Source: an uncultured Lachnospiraceae bacterium (GTDB taxonomy: Bacteria > Bacillota > Clostridia > Lachnospirales > Lachnospiraceae). Taken from it: 9,406 nucleotides of DNA. Positions within the stretch are counted from its first letter, which is position 1. The number at the start of each line of letters is the position of its first letter. The translations under genes and the position numbers were made by a program. Below the pieces are notes generated by a model, which was not told where the DNA came from, made no database searches, and saw only the letters and a program-made list of their open reading frames with translations. The stretch covers positions 1 through 9,406 of the forward strand of contig CANRJU010000086.1 in assembly GCA_947631075.1 (NCBI GenBank), read 5' to 3'. Of the stretch, positions 1-7,235 are shown one piece after another.

Positions 1-1126
1 GCGGCGGGCAGGCCGGCCGGATGTGGACCTCCTTCGCCCCATTTTCATAGAGAAATTCCGTGGTCTCCCGCAGCTGGGTGCCGCGGACGATCGAATCGTC
101 GATGAGAAGGAGCTTTCTGCCGCGAATCAGATCGTGTACCGCCAACATCTTCATCTTCGCGATCATGTCCCGCTTGCTCTGCACCGTCGGCATAAAGGAG
201 CGGGGCCATGTGGGCGTATATTTGATAAAGGGTCTGGAAAATGGAATCCCCGACTCATTGGCGTACCCCACCGCGTGGGCTGTCCCGGAATCCGGCACCC
301 CGGCCACGATATCCGCCTCCACATTGTCACGTCTAGCCATGTTCCGGCCGCAGTTATAGCGCATCTGCTCCACGCTCACGCCCTCGTACACGCTGGCGGG
401 ATACCCGTAATACACCCACAAAAACGTGCAGATTTTCATCTTTGAGCCCGGCGCCATCAGCGTTTTCACGCCCGCCTCGTCCACCACGACGATCTCCCCC
501 GGCCCCAGCTCCTTCACGGGCGCGTATCCCAGGTTCTGGAACGCAAACGACTCCATCGCGAGGCCGTAGCCGTCCTCCTTGCAGCCTATGACAAGCGGCG
601 TCCTGCCGTACTTGTCCCTGGCGGCGTAAATCCCCTTCGGCGTCAGAAGCATCAGCGTCAGCGACCCGTCCACAATCTCCAGCGCGTAGCGGATGCCCTC
701 GATGAGATTTTCCTTCTGATTGATAATCGCCGCCACGAGCTCCGTGGGATTGATGTCCCCGCCGCTCATTTCCAGAAAATGCGTGTTATTGTCCGAAAAA
801 ATGTCGTCCACGATTTCCTGCGCGTTGTTGATCTTGCTCACCGTCGTGATGGCGTAGGTGCCGTGGTGCGAGCGCACAATTAACGGCTGCGGCTCGTAAT
901 CCGAGATGCAGCCGATGCCATAGCGCCCCTTCATTTTCTTCATATCCTTGTCAAATTTCGTGCGGAACGGCGCATTTTCAATATTGTGTATGGCGCGGTC
1001 AAAGCCCTTCTCGCCATATACCGCCATACCGGCGCGCCTCGTTCCCAGATGAGAATGATAATCCGTCCCGAAAAAAAGATCGAACATGCAGTCTTCCTTT
1101 GATACTGCTCCAAAAAATCCTCCCAT
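1..1126 (-). CDS. Amidophosphoribosyltransferase (PurF)-like paralogue with degenerate glutaminase domain, 3' end outside window
   Basis: The 375 visible codons align by eye along the whole PurF fold. The C-terminal phosphoribosyltransferase half is well preserved: GVPDSG at residues 276-281, the PRPP loop LLLIDDSIVRGT at 339-350, and Cys233 in KICTF, matching a cysteine that ligates the Fe-S cluster in Bacillus PurF. Family PurF makes phosphoribosylamine from PRPP and glutamine in purine synthesis. The glutaminase half is changed. The protein starts MGGFFG where PurF has Cys-Gly-x-Phe-Gly, so the N-terminal nucleophile is Gly. The HRGQE, HxRY and AHNGN motifs are also not recognisable. MGGFFG-type paralogues are, as I recall, common in clostridia and annotated as PurF. 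The start ATG at 1126 has an AGAGGAG site only 3 nt upstream, which is tight, but it preserves the conserved start. About 100 C-terminal residues are missing because of the window edge. It could use ammonia or act on another substrate; the PurF fold is certain, the reaction is not. Confidence 0.85.
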   Translation of the reverse strand, partial: MGGFFGAVSKEDCMFDLFFGTDYHSHLGTRRAGMAVYGEKGFDRAIHNIENAPFRTKFDKDMKKMKGRYGIGCISDYEPQPLIVRSHHGTYAITTVSKINNAQEIVDDIFSDNNTHFLEMSGGDINPTELVAAIINQKENLIEGIRYALEIVDGSLTLMLLTPKGIYAARDKYGRTPLVIGCKEDGYGLAMESFAFQNLGYAPVKELGPGEIVVVDEAGVKTLMAPGSKMKICTFLWVYYGYPASVYEGVSVEQMRYNCGRNMARRDNVEADIVAGVPDSGTAHAVGYANESGIPFSRPFIKYTPTWPRSFMPTVQSKRDMIAKMKMLAVHDLIRGRKLLLIDDSIVRGTQLRETTEFLYENGAKEVHIRPACPP

Positions 1127-1160
1127 AATCTCCTCTTTTCTGCGCTGCTTTTGTGCGTAT

Positions 1161-1193
1161 CAAGTCTGTGAGAGCAACGCGGTCTCAGACTTG
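1161..1193 (-). promoter_or_regulatory. Long leader hairpin before the PurF-like gene
   Basis: In the minus-strand leader, CAAGTC-TGAGA pairs with TCTCA-CA-GACTTG around a 9-nt loop. This gives 11 base pairs with a 2-nt bulge. No U-run follows, so it is not an ordinary intrinsic terminator. I do not recognise it as a purine riboswitch: the conserved junction and loop bases of that class are not visible. It could be an attenuation or stability element, or incidental. Confidence 0.35.
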
Positions 1194-1242
1194 CAAAGTG
1201 AAATTTTTACTTTTTCACCATTTTCTGAATGCGTACTCAGAC

Positions 1243-1271
1243 AGTATAACATAGAATCCAATAGTTGTCAT
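1243..1271 (-). promoter_or_regulatory. Sigma-A-type promoter for the PurF-like gene
   Basis: On the minus strand, ATGACA (1266-1271) is separated by exactly 17 bp from TATACT (1243-1248). A TG dinucleotide one base before the -10 gives an extended -10 (TGTTATACT). Transcription would start near 1236 and leave a leader of about 110 nt before the ATG at 1126. The PurF-like gene therefore need not depend on read-through from the flagellin. Assigned by motif only. Confidence 0.6.
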
Positions 1272-1284
1272 GGATAATTATATT

Positions 1285-1325
1285 CTTTTAAAAAAGGTTT
1301 TCTCACGGCAGTTTTTATCGTGACA
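1285..1325 (-). terminator. Possible weak terminator of the flagellin gene
   Basis: On the minus strand, TCACG (1319-1323) can pair with CGTGA (1303-1307) across an 11-nt loop, and a T6 run (1290-1295) follows about 7 nt later. The stem is short and the U-run is not adjacent, so this is a poor intrinsic terminator. It is listed because no better candidate lies between the flagellin stop and the next promoter. Confidence 0.2.
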
Positions 1326-1366
1326 GCTTTTATCGTAGCAGTTTTTATCGTGGCAGTTTTTACTGC
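1307..1366. repeat. Four tandem 15-bp repeats across the flagellin stop codon
   Basis: On the plus strand the units are 1307-1321, 1322-1336, 1337-1351 and 1352-1366, with consensus GGCAGTTTTTATCGT. The first three differ at one to three positions and the fourth diverges at its end. Read on the flagellin strand, 15 bp equals five codons, so each unit carries an in-frame TAA. The first of these is the flagellin stop. The stop also sits inside a short perfect inverted repeat, GCAGT-AAAA-ACTGC (1353-1366). Confidence 0.8.
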
Positions 1367-4300
1367 AGCAGGGCAAGCACGCGCTGGGGCTGCTGGTTGG
1401 CCTGAGTGAGCACCGCTAACGACGTCTGCTGTAACACCTGGGATTTGGCGTATTCCGCGATTTCGACCGCCATGTCCGTATCCCGGTCTCTGGACTCCGA
1501 GGCCTGCAGATTTTCCGCCGTATTTTCATTTCCCTTGATGGCGTACTCCAGCCGGTTCTGATCCGCCCCGTAGCGGCTCCTCGCGCCATTGAGGGTACTC
1601 AGCGCCCCGTCCAGCCTGGTGAGCGCCTTGTTGGCGTATTTCATGCCGCTGATCGTAATCGAGTTGATTCCCAGGGCCAGCGTGCTCATGGTAACCCTCT
1701 CCAGCGTCATTCCCTGACCGGAATTTGCCCCGATCTGAAGATACAGATCGGAATCATACCCCCATCGTCCGTGTATTTCGTTGAACACTACGTCTTTTAA
1801 GTCTCCCCGGAAATTCTCAATCCGGTGTATGCCCATTTTTTCATACTGCAATTTGAGCACATTATCAGACAGAACTGCGCTGAGGAAGGAATTGGGGTCG
1901 TTCATCACGTCGTTGAGTACATCCAGAAATTCCTCCGCCGTATATGTGCCCGCCGGTACCTCATAGTTATAGGTGACGCCGTCCACATCAATGGAAAATG
2001 TATTCTTCCCGTCCTCGACCTCCACGCCGCCGGAAATGTCCTTGGTTCCCAGCAGATAAGCCGGAACCAGATCGCCCTCCGTCTTGTAAAAAATCTCGAA
2101 CAGGGCGCTTCCCTTCAAGCCGTCAATCCGGTAGCTCCCGCCCTCCAGCTGGACGCCCTTATTGATGTAAAAGAACAGGGCGTTTTTGTCGTTCGCTCCG
2201 ACCACATCGCTCTCGTAGACGCCGATCCCGGCGAGAACCGAGTGATCCGGCAGGCCCGCGGCCTTTAGCTGCTCATCCAGCTTTTTCTGCAGGTGCGCCA
2301 CTAATTCGCTGCCCGAGTATTCCCCTCCGTCCAGCTTCATTTTCAACGTATGTACGGTGCCGTCAATCGTGACGTCCAAGCTCAGCTCGTCGTTGACGCC
2401 CGGCCGAATCACCGTCTTTCCATTATTCACATCTTTTCGTCCCACGATATAGGCGTCGTCCACATGCTGGGTCCCCACCTGGGAGCTCACCGCCTCGTTC
2501 GTGCTGCGAACCGCTTTCCCGCGGATCACATTTTCATAAAAGCCGCCGCTCATACCCGACATGCTGTAGGCCCCGTATTTTCCCGCCGTAAAGCTGATGC
2601 TGTTCTGGGAAACGGACGCCTTCAGCTCTCCCGCTCCCAGTGCCGCATTTAATTTCTCCTGCAGCGCCTGCGCAAGCTCCGTCAGGTTATATGTGCGCTC
2701 GTCCAGCGTCAGGGAGACATTCTTCACCCCTGTCGGCGTATTAAAGCTGAATGAAAATTCTTTGTTCGTACTGTCAATCTGAATCGGCTGGTTATATTTC
2801 AGCCTGGAATTGCTTCGCAGCGTATAATATCTCTGGTCGATGCTTCCGCTGCTCGACGACGACCTCGGATTATTCGTCTGCGTGCGAGCCGTCAAAAACG
2901 CCGAGTTCTCACTGGACTTAATGGAAAAACTCGTATTGGGACTGCCCTCGAGCACCATCTTCCCATTTTCCACCTTGGCTTTAATATCCGGCGTCTTTTG
3001 CTTGAAATCCACCTTTCCCTTTACTTCCAGAGAGACGTCCGCCCCCGACGCATCAGAAGTAAATGTCAAGCGCCCGTAGGAGTCCCTGCTGACTGTAACG
3101 CCCAGTCCTCTTGCCCGAACCATATCTCGTAATTCTGAAAAAATCTGATCGTTGGTATATCCGCCCGATCTGCTCGGCAGATTAAATGTCTCGGTCCTGC
3201 TGCCGCTCCCGTCTTTCAGGGTAATTGTAAATTCCGCGCGCTCATTGGTCACTGTCGCGCCGGAAGTCGATGAGGGCAGCGCCCCTAGCTGGGCCGTCGC
3301 CTTTGTCTTACTCGTCTGATCGCCGAACATGGCCTTTCCCGCGCTGCCGCAGTTTCCGGTGTCCAGGTTTATAGATTTGCCGGCTCCCTTTTCCGTTGTC
3401 GAAAATTTGAGCGAACTTCCGCTCGCGCTGACCGTGACGCCGGCCCCTTTATCCTGCAATTTCTGCTGGAGCATACTGGCAAACGCCGATACGTCATAAG
3501 TCCCTGCATCCAGTGTGACATTATAGTTTGTCCCGTTGACCGACATGGAAAATGTATTATTGCTGCCGTCAATCTGAATCGAACTCTGCAGGCTCTTGGT
3601 CGTAAAGGTCGCTTCCGTCTCCTTCTTATTTAAATTTCTAAAGAACGAGGATGTGCCCGTGCCAAAGGACATGGTCTGACGGCTCCCCTTCATAACGGTT
3701 TCAAAAGCCAGCCGATTTCCACTTACCGTCACCTTGACTTTATTGGCCTCAGAGGTGATAGTGGCGTCCAATTTTTTCTGAATCTCCTGCGCCAGTCCCG
3801 CCTGCGTATATGTCCCATGATCCAGCCGCACATAATAGTCGGTTCCATTGACCGTAATCTGAATCTGGTCGTTGTCCGAACCGATCTCGGTGGATGAGGG
3901 AAGCGCCTCCGGCACCGTATATTTAGCCGGTCCGGCATTCTGAGAGCCCGTCTGTCCCTCCAGGGTTTCACCGGTTCCGTGCTCATTACAGGTAAAATTG
4001 GCATAATCCGTCTTTCCGCTTGCCGAGTATGTATTGGTAGTGCTTGCGGACGTCCCCGTCCCGTTTCCCTGCAAGTCCCAGGAATAGCTCTTTTCGCCTC
4101 CCTTTAACTGGTCGGTGATCTCCTGCGCAATCTGATCTGGCGTCAGGTTGCCGTGAGACAGCGTCACATGCCGGTCCACACCGCCCACGCTTACTGTCAG
4201 ATCGTCATTTGAACCATCAATACTTGTAGAGCCGGACACATCGCCTAACGTCACACGGGGCGGGTTGCCAGATGAGGAACGGGAAGTCGAGGAATACACG

Positions 4301-5064
4301 ATCTCCTTCCCGACAAAGAGCGACTCGTACCCATTTGAACCTTTTACAAATTCAATATATGTCACCGTCCGGTTACCGTCCGCCGCCCGGAACTGAATGG
4401 CTCCGCCACTGTTCACCGCCTTAATTTTTCCATTTAATGATCCGCTCTGAATCTGTTTATTGATCTCCGCCACAAGATCGTCCACTGTCCGATATAAACC
4501 TTGCGTCATTTTAATCGTATAGGTGCCCCGTGCGGAAGAGCCGTTTTCTGACAGACGGAGCTGGAAAGAATCGTTCGTTCCATCTATCGTAAGCGGGAGA
4601 TTATCCGTACCCTCAATCTTTCCCCCGGTCAGAACGGGACTGGTGTAGGAATCCCGGCCCTGCGTCTCCACCACATTTAACCCCGCATCCGTATACGTCC
4701 GCTTGACAAAGAGCGTGTCATAGGCTGTGCTAGCAGCCTGGTCAAATTCCACCTTCATTCCGATGGTTTCCTGATTGGATGTAATAGTAAGTCCGTAAAA
4801 AGAATAGCGATTTCCATTGGGAGACGCCGATGTACTCTGCCTGGGACCATAATATCCCACCGTGACGTCCAGCCCCTTTGCGTCAAACTTTGCCTGGAGC
4901 TGATCCCTCATTTCCGTTATGCTGTAATTCCCGTTATCCAGAACCACTTCTTCATAGGAAGCCGTGCTGTCCGTCCCCACCCGGATTTTCAGAACATTGT
5001 TGGTATCATCTATATGAAATTTCCCGCACTCGGTATCTGCCGAATTACTGACCAGTACCCCCCC
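1360..5064 (-). CDS. Giant flagellin, C-terminal part (out of frame with its N-terminal part)
   Basis: This frame carries flagellin modules 3-11 and the C-terminal D1/D0 domains. The end is diagnostic: LQIGANSGQG, then ENTAENLQASESRDRDTDMA and the terminal QANQQPQRVLALLQ, matching the flagellin_C family in which this helix pairs with the N-terminal D0/D1 to build the filament. The frame is open up to 5253, but codons above about 5064 translate to unrelated sequence that overlaps the true N-terminal frame, and no start codon with a ribosome binding site was seen. It is therefore not an independent gene. It joins the upstream part if the G8 run (5058-5065) is read as G7, giving residues 376-1607 of a 1607-residue protein. 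Ordinary flagellins are about 270-500 residues. Three of the protein's six cysteines lie here (residues 386, 732 and 944), which is unusual for a flagellin. Confidence 0.9.
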   Translation of the reverse strand, partial: GGVLVSNSADTECGKFHIDDTNNVLKIRVGTDSTASYEEVVLDNGNYSITEMRDQLQAKFDAKGLDVTVGYYGPRQSTSASPNGNRYSFYGLTITSNQETIGMKVEFDQAASTAYDTLFVKRTYTDAGLNVVETQGRDSYTSPVLTGGKIEGTDNLPLTIDGTNDSFQLRLSENGSSARGTYTIKMTQGLYRTVDDLVAEINKQIQSGSLNGKIKAVNSGGAIQFRAADGNRTVTYIEFVKGSNGYESLFVGKEIVYSSTSRSSSGNPPRVTLGDVSGSTSIDGSNDDLTVSVGGVDRHVTLSHGNLTPDQIAQEITDQLKGGEKSYSWDLQGNGTGTSASTTNTYSASGKTDYANFTCNEHGTGETLEGQTGSQNAGPAKYTVPEALPSSTEIGSDNDQIQITVNGTDYYVRLDHGTYTQAGLAQEIQKKLDATITSEANKVKVTVSGNRLAFETVMKGSRQTMSFGTGTSSFFRNLNKKETEATFTTKSLQSSIQIDGSNNTFSMSVNGTNYNVTLDAGTYDVSAFASMLQQKLQDKGAGVTVSASGSSLKFSTTEKGAGKSINLDTGNCGSAGKAMFGDQTSKTKATAQLGALPSSTSGATVTNERAEFTITLKDGSGSRTETFNLPSRSGGYTNDQIFSELRDMVRARGLGVTVSRDSYGRLTFTSDASGADVSLEVKGKVDFKQKTPDIKAKVENGKMVLEGSPNTSFSIKSSENSAFLTARTQTNNPRSSSSSGSIDQRYYTLRSNSRLKYNQPIQIDSTNKEFSFSFNTPTGVKNVSLTLDERTYNLTELAQALQEKLNAALGAGELKASVSQNSISFTAGKYGAYSMSGMSGGFYENVIRGKAVRSTNEAVSSQVGTQHVDDAYIVGRKDVNNGKTVIRPGVNDELSLDVTIDGTVHTLKMKLDGGEYSGSELVAHLQKKLDEQLKAAGLPDHSVLAGIGVYESDVVGANDKNALFFYINKGVQLEGGSYRIDGLKGSALFEIFYKTEGDLVPAYLLGTKDISGGVEVEDGKNTFSIDVDGVTYNYEVPAGTYTAEEFLDVLNDVMNDPNSFLSAVLSDNVLKLQYEKMGIHRIENFRGDLKDVVFNEIHGRWGYDSDLYLQIGANSGQGMTLERVTMSTLALGINSITISGMKYANKALTRLDGALSTLNGARSRYGADQNRLEYAIKGNENTAENLQASESRDRDTDMAVEIAEYAKSQVLQQTSLAVLTQANQQPQRVLALLQ

Positions 5065-5713
5065 CGCCGGTAAAGGAGCCTCTGGTGTGGGACACGCTGC
5101 CATACTTCGTATTGTCATAAAATACGGAGTTGTTGTCATCCATCTTGAACATATTGCCCTTGAGGCCCGTGATAAATCCGTCGTCTCCGCCGATCTGAAT
5201 CGAGTAGTCCCCGTATTCCTTGGCCACCATGCCGGTGTCGGCCAGCTGCTCATTCAGATACTTGATCATGTCGTTCCGGGTATAGGCGCCCGGAGCCACC
5301 CGCAGATTCACATCCCTCGTGCTCCCGTCAAAATACTCGATTGTAAAACTGAGCTCGTTGTTCTCACTGTTGACATCCAGCGGGTATCCCGGACTGAAAA
5401 TGGTCGTGCCGATCAGAGAGCTCAGCTCCGACCCGCGGTACTGATCATAAAACAGATAAGAAAGTCCTCCCTCCACGTCCAGAACCTGCGCCCCGTCCTG
5501 CAGTACCATATTGCACCTTCCGTCGTCGGCGTACTCCAGATACAGGCCGTCCGCGCCGCCTAACGCGGTCACCACATCGTCCATCTCGTCCATCAGCTCC
5601 TGAGTGGTGTATGTCCCCTTGGAAACGGCCAGAGTCATCTCCTTCACCGGACCATCCGGCTCCTCCTTGTAACGAATCGTCAGGGAATTGTTGGAATCGC
5701 CGATCACATGGAG
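1744..5713 (-). repeat. About eleven diverged flagellin/hook-IN-like modules
   Basis: Cores start near 5713, 5380, 5019, 4599, 4227, 3891, 3585, 3258, 2790, 2415 and 2025. The shared pattern is a turn such as IDGSNNTF, a beta strand, VNG or VDG, V-T-L, then GTYT, an amphipathic helix of the LAQEIQKKLDA type, and a closing V-T-V-S strand pair. The copies are spaced roughly 100-155 residues apart and recognisable only as protein; the DNA is too diverged for simple recombination between units. The clearest examples are modules 6 and 7 (3258-3891). The pattern resembles the IN motif of flagellar hook-associated proteins and flagellins. Assigned by eye, so the exact number and borders are approximate. 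Confidence 0.75.
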
Positions 5714-6184
5714 CTGCTCCTGATCCCACACACGGTCCCCGCAAAAGACGGAGTAATTATCCGTATAGTGCTCAAAGACCTGCTTTTTGTTGAACTCCGT
5801 CTGATCGTCGATCCGGTCGATCTCCTTTTGCAATTCATCAAATTCTCTCTGCAGAGCCGCCTGATCCTCCGGGCAGTACACGGCCCCATTCAGCGACTGC
5901 ACTGTGAGCTCCCGCATCCGCTGCAGGATCCCCTCTACCTGGCTCATGGCGCCGTCCGCCGTCTTTACAAATTCATTACCATCTTCAGCATTTTGGGCCG
6001 CACGAACCAGGCCCCGTATCTGTGCCCGCTTCTTCTCAGAAATAGCCAGAACTGCCGCGTCATCTGCCGCGCGGTTGATACGATACCCGGAACTCAGCCT
6101 CTCAACTGATTTTCTTAAATTATCATTTGTCGTCCCCAGCTGCATCATGGCGTTCATCGCCATCATATTGTGCTGAATAACCAT
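5045..6184 (-). CDS. Giant flagellin, N-terminal part, ending early after the G8 run
   Basis: The product begins MVIQHNMMAMNAMMQLG and continues with KSVERLSSGYRINRAADDAA, the canonical flagellin D0/D1 start. LQRMRELTVQ at residues 87-96 matches the D1 segment that TLR5 recognises in other flagellins. Residues 1-139 are D0/D1; two extracellular modules begin near residues 158 and 269. In the sequence as given, the frame ends at TAA (5045-5047) after 379 residues, just past four glycines encoded by the G run. Such a product lacks the C-terminal D0/D1 and should not polymerise. The start is ATG at 6184, with GGAGGG at 6195-6200. An upstream in-frame TTG at 6217 is rejected because it lies inside the promoter. 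A sigma-28-like promoter stands directly upstream, so expression is probably flagellar-regulon dependent. No other flagellar genes are nearby. Confidence 0.92.
   Translation of the reverse strand: MVIQHNMMAMNAMMQLGTTNDNLRKSVERLSSGYRINRAADDAAVLAISEKKRAQIRGLVRAAQNAEDGNEFVKTADGAMSQVEGILQRMRELTVQSLNGAVYCPEDQAALQREFDELQKEIDRIDDQTEFNKKQVFEHYTDNYSVFCGDRVWDQEQLHVIGDSNNSLTIRYKEEPDGPVKEMTLAVSKGTYTTQELMDEMDDVVTALGGADGLYLEYADDGRCNMVLQDGAQVLDVEGGLSYLFYDQYRGSELSSLIGTTIFSPGYPLDVNSENNELSFTIEYFDGSTRDVNLRVAPGAYTRNDMIKYLNEQLADTGMVAKEYGDYSIQIGGDDGFITGLKGNMFKMDDNNSVFYDNTKYGSVSHTRGSFTGGGGTGQ
5058..5065 (-). repeat. G8 homopolymer at the flagellin frameshift point
   Basis: The coding strand reads ACC-GGC, a run of G, then GTACTGGTC. 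With eight G the N-terminal frame stops 18 bp after the run (TAA, 5045-5047). With seven G (or ten) it continues into the 1297-codon downstream frame. With nine G the third frame stops at a TAG about 16 codons on. The run is the only obvious long homopolymer in the gene and lies exactly where the two frames must be joined. It is suited to slipped-strand phase variation or transcriptional slippage, but also to sequencing error. Confidence 0.85.
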
Positions 6185-6201
6185 TTCGATAAATCCCTCC
6201 A

Positions 6202-6230
6202 TTGATTTTTTCGGCAAAATTTCATATAAT
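6202..6230 (+). promoter_or_regulatory. Sigma-A promoter of the YihY-like gene
   Basis: On the plus strand, TTGATT (6202-6207) is separated by 17 bp from a perfect TATAAT (6225-6230). The start point would be near 6237, leaving a leader of about 125 nt. The leader holds a short palindrome GCCATGGC (6294-6301) and nothing I recognise as a riboswitch. This promoter covers nearly the same bases as the sigma-28 promoter on the other strand. Confidence 0.65.
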
Positions 6231-6235
6231 ATTTA
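6208..6235 (-). promoter_or_regulatory. Sigma-28 (SigD/FliA-type) promoter of the giant flagellin
   Basis: On the minus strand, TAAA (6232-6235) is followed after 16 bp by GCCGAAAA (6208-6215). This is close to the Bacillus SigD consensus TAAA-N14-16-GCCGATAT. Transcription would start near 6201, just ahead of the GGAGGG site at 6195-6200, giving a very short leader. The match fits the late-class flagellin gene it precedes. Confidence 0.7.
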
Positions 6236-6362
6236 GTGTTATATCACAATTTTTTTAAAATTTGAGCACCTAAAAGCCAGCGCCCCATGATACGCCATGG
6301 CATAACAATGTTTCGCGCAAGACAAAATTACTGCCAATAAAAAATAACCGGGAGGACCGATC

Positions 6363-7235
6363 ATGAATAATATTTTTATCTGGTTCAACACAAAATTTAA
6401 TGAGCAGCGTGTTTCCATCCACGCTGCTCAGGTCGCCTTCTTTATTTTAGTATCCTTTTTTCCGTTTATGATGTTCCTCATCACCCTGCTCCAGTACACG
6501 CCTCTCACGGAGGACGTCATTCTGGCGGCAGTGAACAGCATTCTACCGGACGGCCTTGAATCCATGGTCACGAGCTGGCTCACGGAGACCTTTAACGCGG
6601 CCTCGGGAACCGTCCTGTCCCTGACCGTGATCACGACCCTGTGGGCCGGCTCCAAGGGCGTTTCCAGCATTGCCTTTGAGTTAGACATGATTTACGAGGT
6701 GCCGGACCGCTATAACCCGTTTCTGAGACGGCTTCTGTCCCTGGTCTACACGGTGATTTTCACCGTCATGATCATACTCAGCCTTTTGATTCTGGTCTAC
6801 GGCAACCGGATTCTGCAGCTGATCACGTCCTGGTTCCCCGCCCTGGAGAATTTCACCATGATCCTTTTCCTGCTGCGCTCCGCCGTGTCCTTTGTGCTGT
6901 TTATCCTCTACTTTTTATTTCTGTACCGGTTTGTGCCAAAACACAAGACCACCTTCAGGGATGAGCTGCCGGGAGCCGTGCTGTCCGCCTTCCTCTGGAT
7001 CGTCTTTTCCTACCTGTACTCCCTGTATGTGGACTACCGGAACGCGTTCGCCTCCGTCTACGGAAGCCTGACCCACATCGTCCTTCTGATGCTGTGGATG
7101 TACCTGTGTATCATCATCGTATTCATCGGCGCCATGCTCAACCAGTACCTAAAGCAGAATCACAGACTGAACCTGCTCCGGTCCCTCAGAGAGCTTCCCG
7201 CGATCGCACGCTCGTTCCTGGAAAATAAAACGTGA
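6363..7235 (+). CDS. YihY/BrkB (UPF0761) family membrane protein
   Basis: This 290-residue protein has about six hydrophobic segments near residues 21-43, 80-104, 126-149, 165-189, 201-225 and 237-262, so it lies in the cytoplasmic membrane. Family signatures are visible: the AAQVAFFILVSFFPF opening helix, WAGSKG at 94-99, the YRFVPKHK loop at 188-195 followed by RDELPGAVLSAFLW, and VYGSLTHIVLLMLWMY at 232-247. Length and order match the usual bacterial members. The molecular role of this family is not settled; the name BrkB came from a Bordetella serum-resistance locus, and RNase BN is an outdated label. The start ATG has GGGAGGA six bases upstream (around 6351-6356), a strong site. Its last 50 bp run antisense through the end of the SpoIID-like gene, so no terminator fits between them. 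Confidence 0.9.
   Translation: MNNIFIWFNTKFNEQRVSIHAAQVAFFILVSFFPFMMFLITLLQYTPLTEDVILAAVNSILPDGLESMVTSWLTETFNAASGTVLSLTVITTLWAGSKGVSSIAFELDMIYEVPDRYNPFLRRLLSLVYTVIFTVMIILSLLILVYGNRILQLITSWFPALENFTMILFLLRSAVSFVLFILYFLFLYRFVPKHKTTFRDELPGAVLSAFLWIVFSYLYSLYVDYRNAFASVYGSLTHIVLLMLWMYLCIIIVFIGAMLNQYLKQNHRLNLLRSLRELPAIARSFLENKT

Noticed and set aside
1307..1366. CRISPR array
   Set aside because: The 15-bp units are directly adjacent with no spacers.
1825..2268. Plus-strand open frames inside the flagellin, such as 1825-2268 and 5087-5563
   Set aside because: They are antisense to a strongly supported coding region, have no family match and no convincing ribosome site.
5045..5065. Programmed -1 ribosomal frameshift at the G run
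   Set aside because: Joining the two flagellin frames needs +1 (or -2); a -1 shift reaches a stop about 16 codons later.
5065..5253. Open frame between 5065 and 5253 as the true start of the downstream flagellin part
   Set aside because: Its translation is unlike flagellin and overlaps the well-matched N-terminal frame; no ribosome site was seen.
6185..6217. TTG at 6217 as flagellin start, adding 11 residues
   Set aside because: It lies upstream of the predicted transcription start and beside the sigma-28 -10 element; flagellins begin MVIQHN-like, which is the ATG at 6184 with GGAGGG in front.
6237..6362. Cyclic-di-GMP riboswitch in the YihY leader
   Set aside because: The conserved GEMM sequence blocks are not present.
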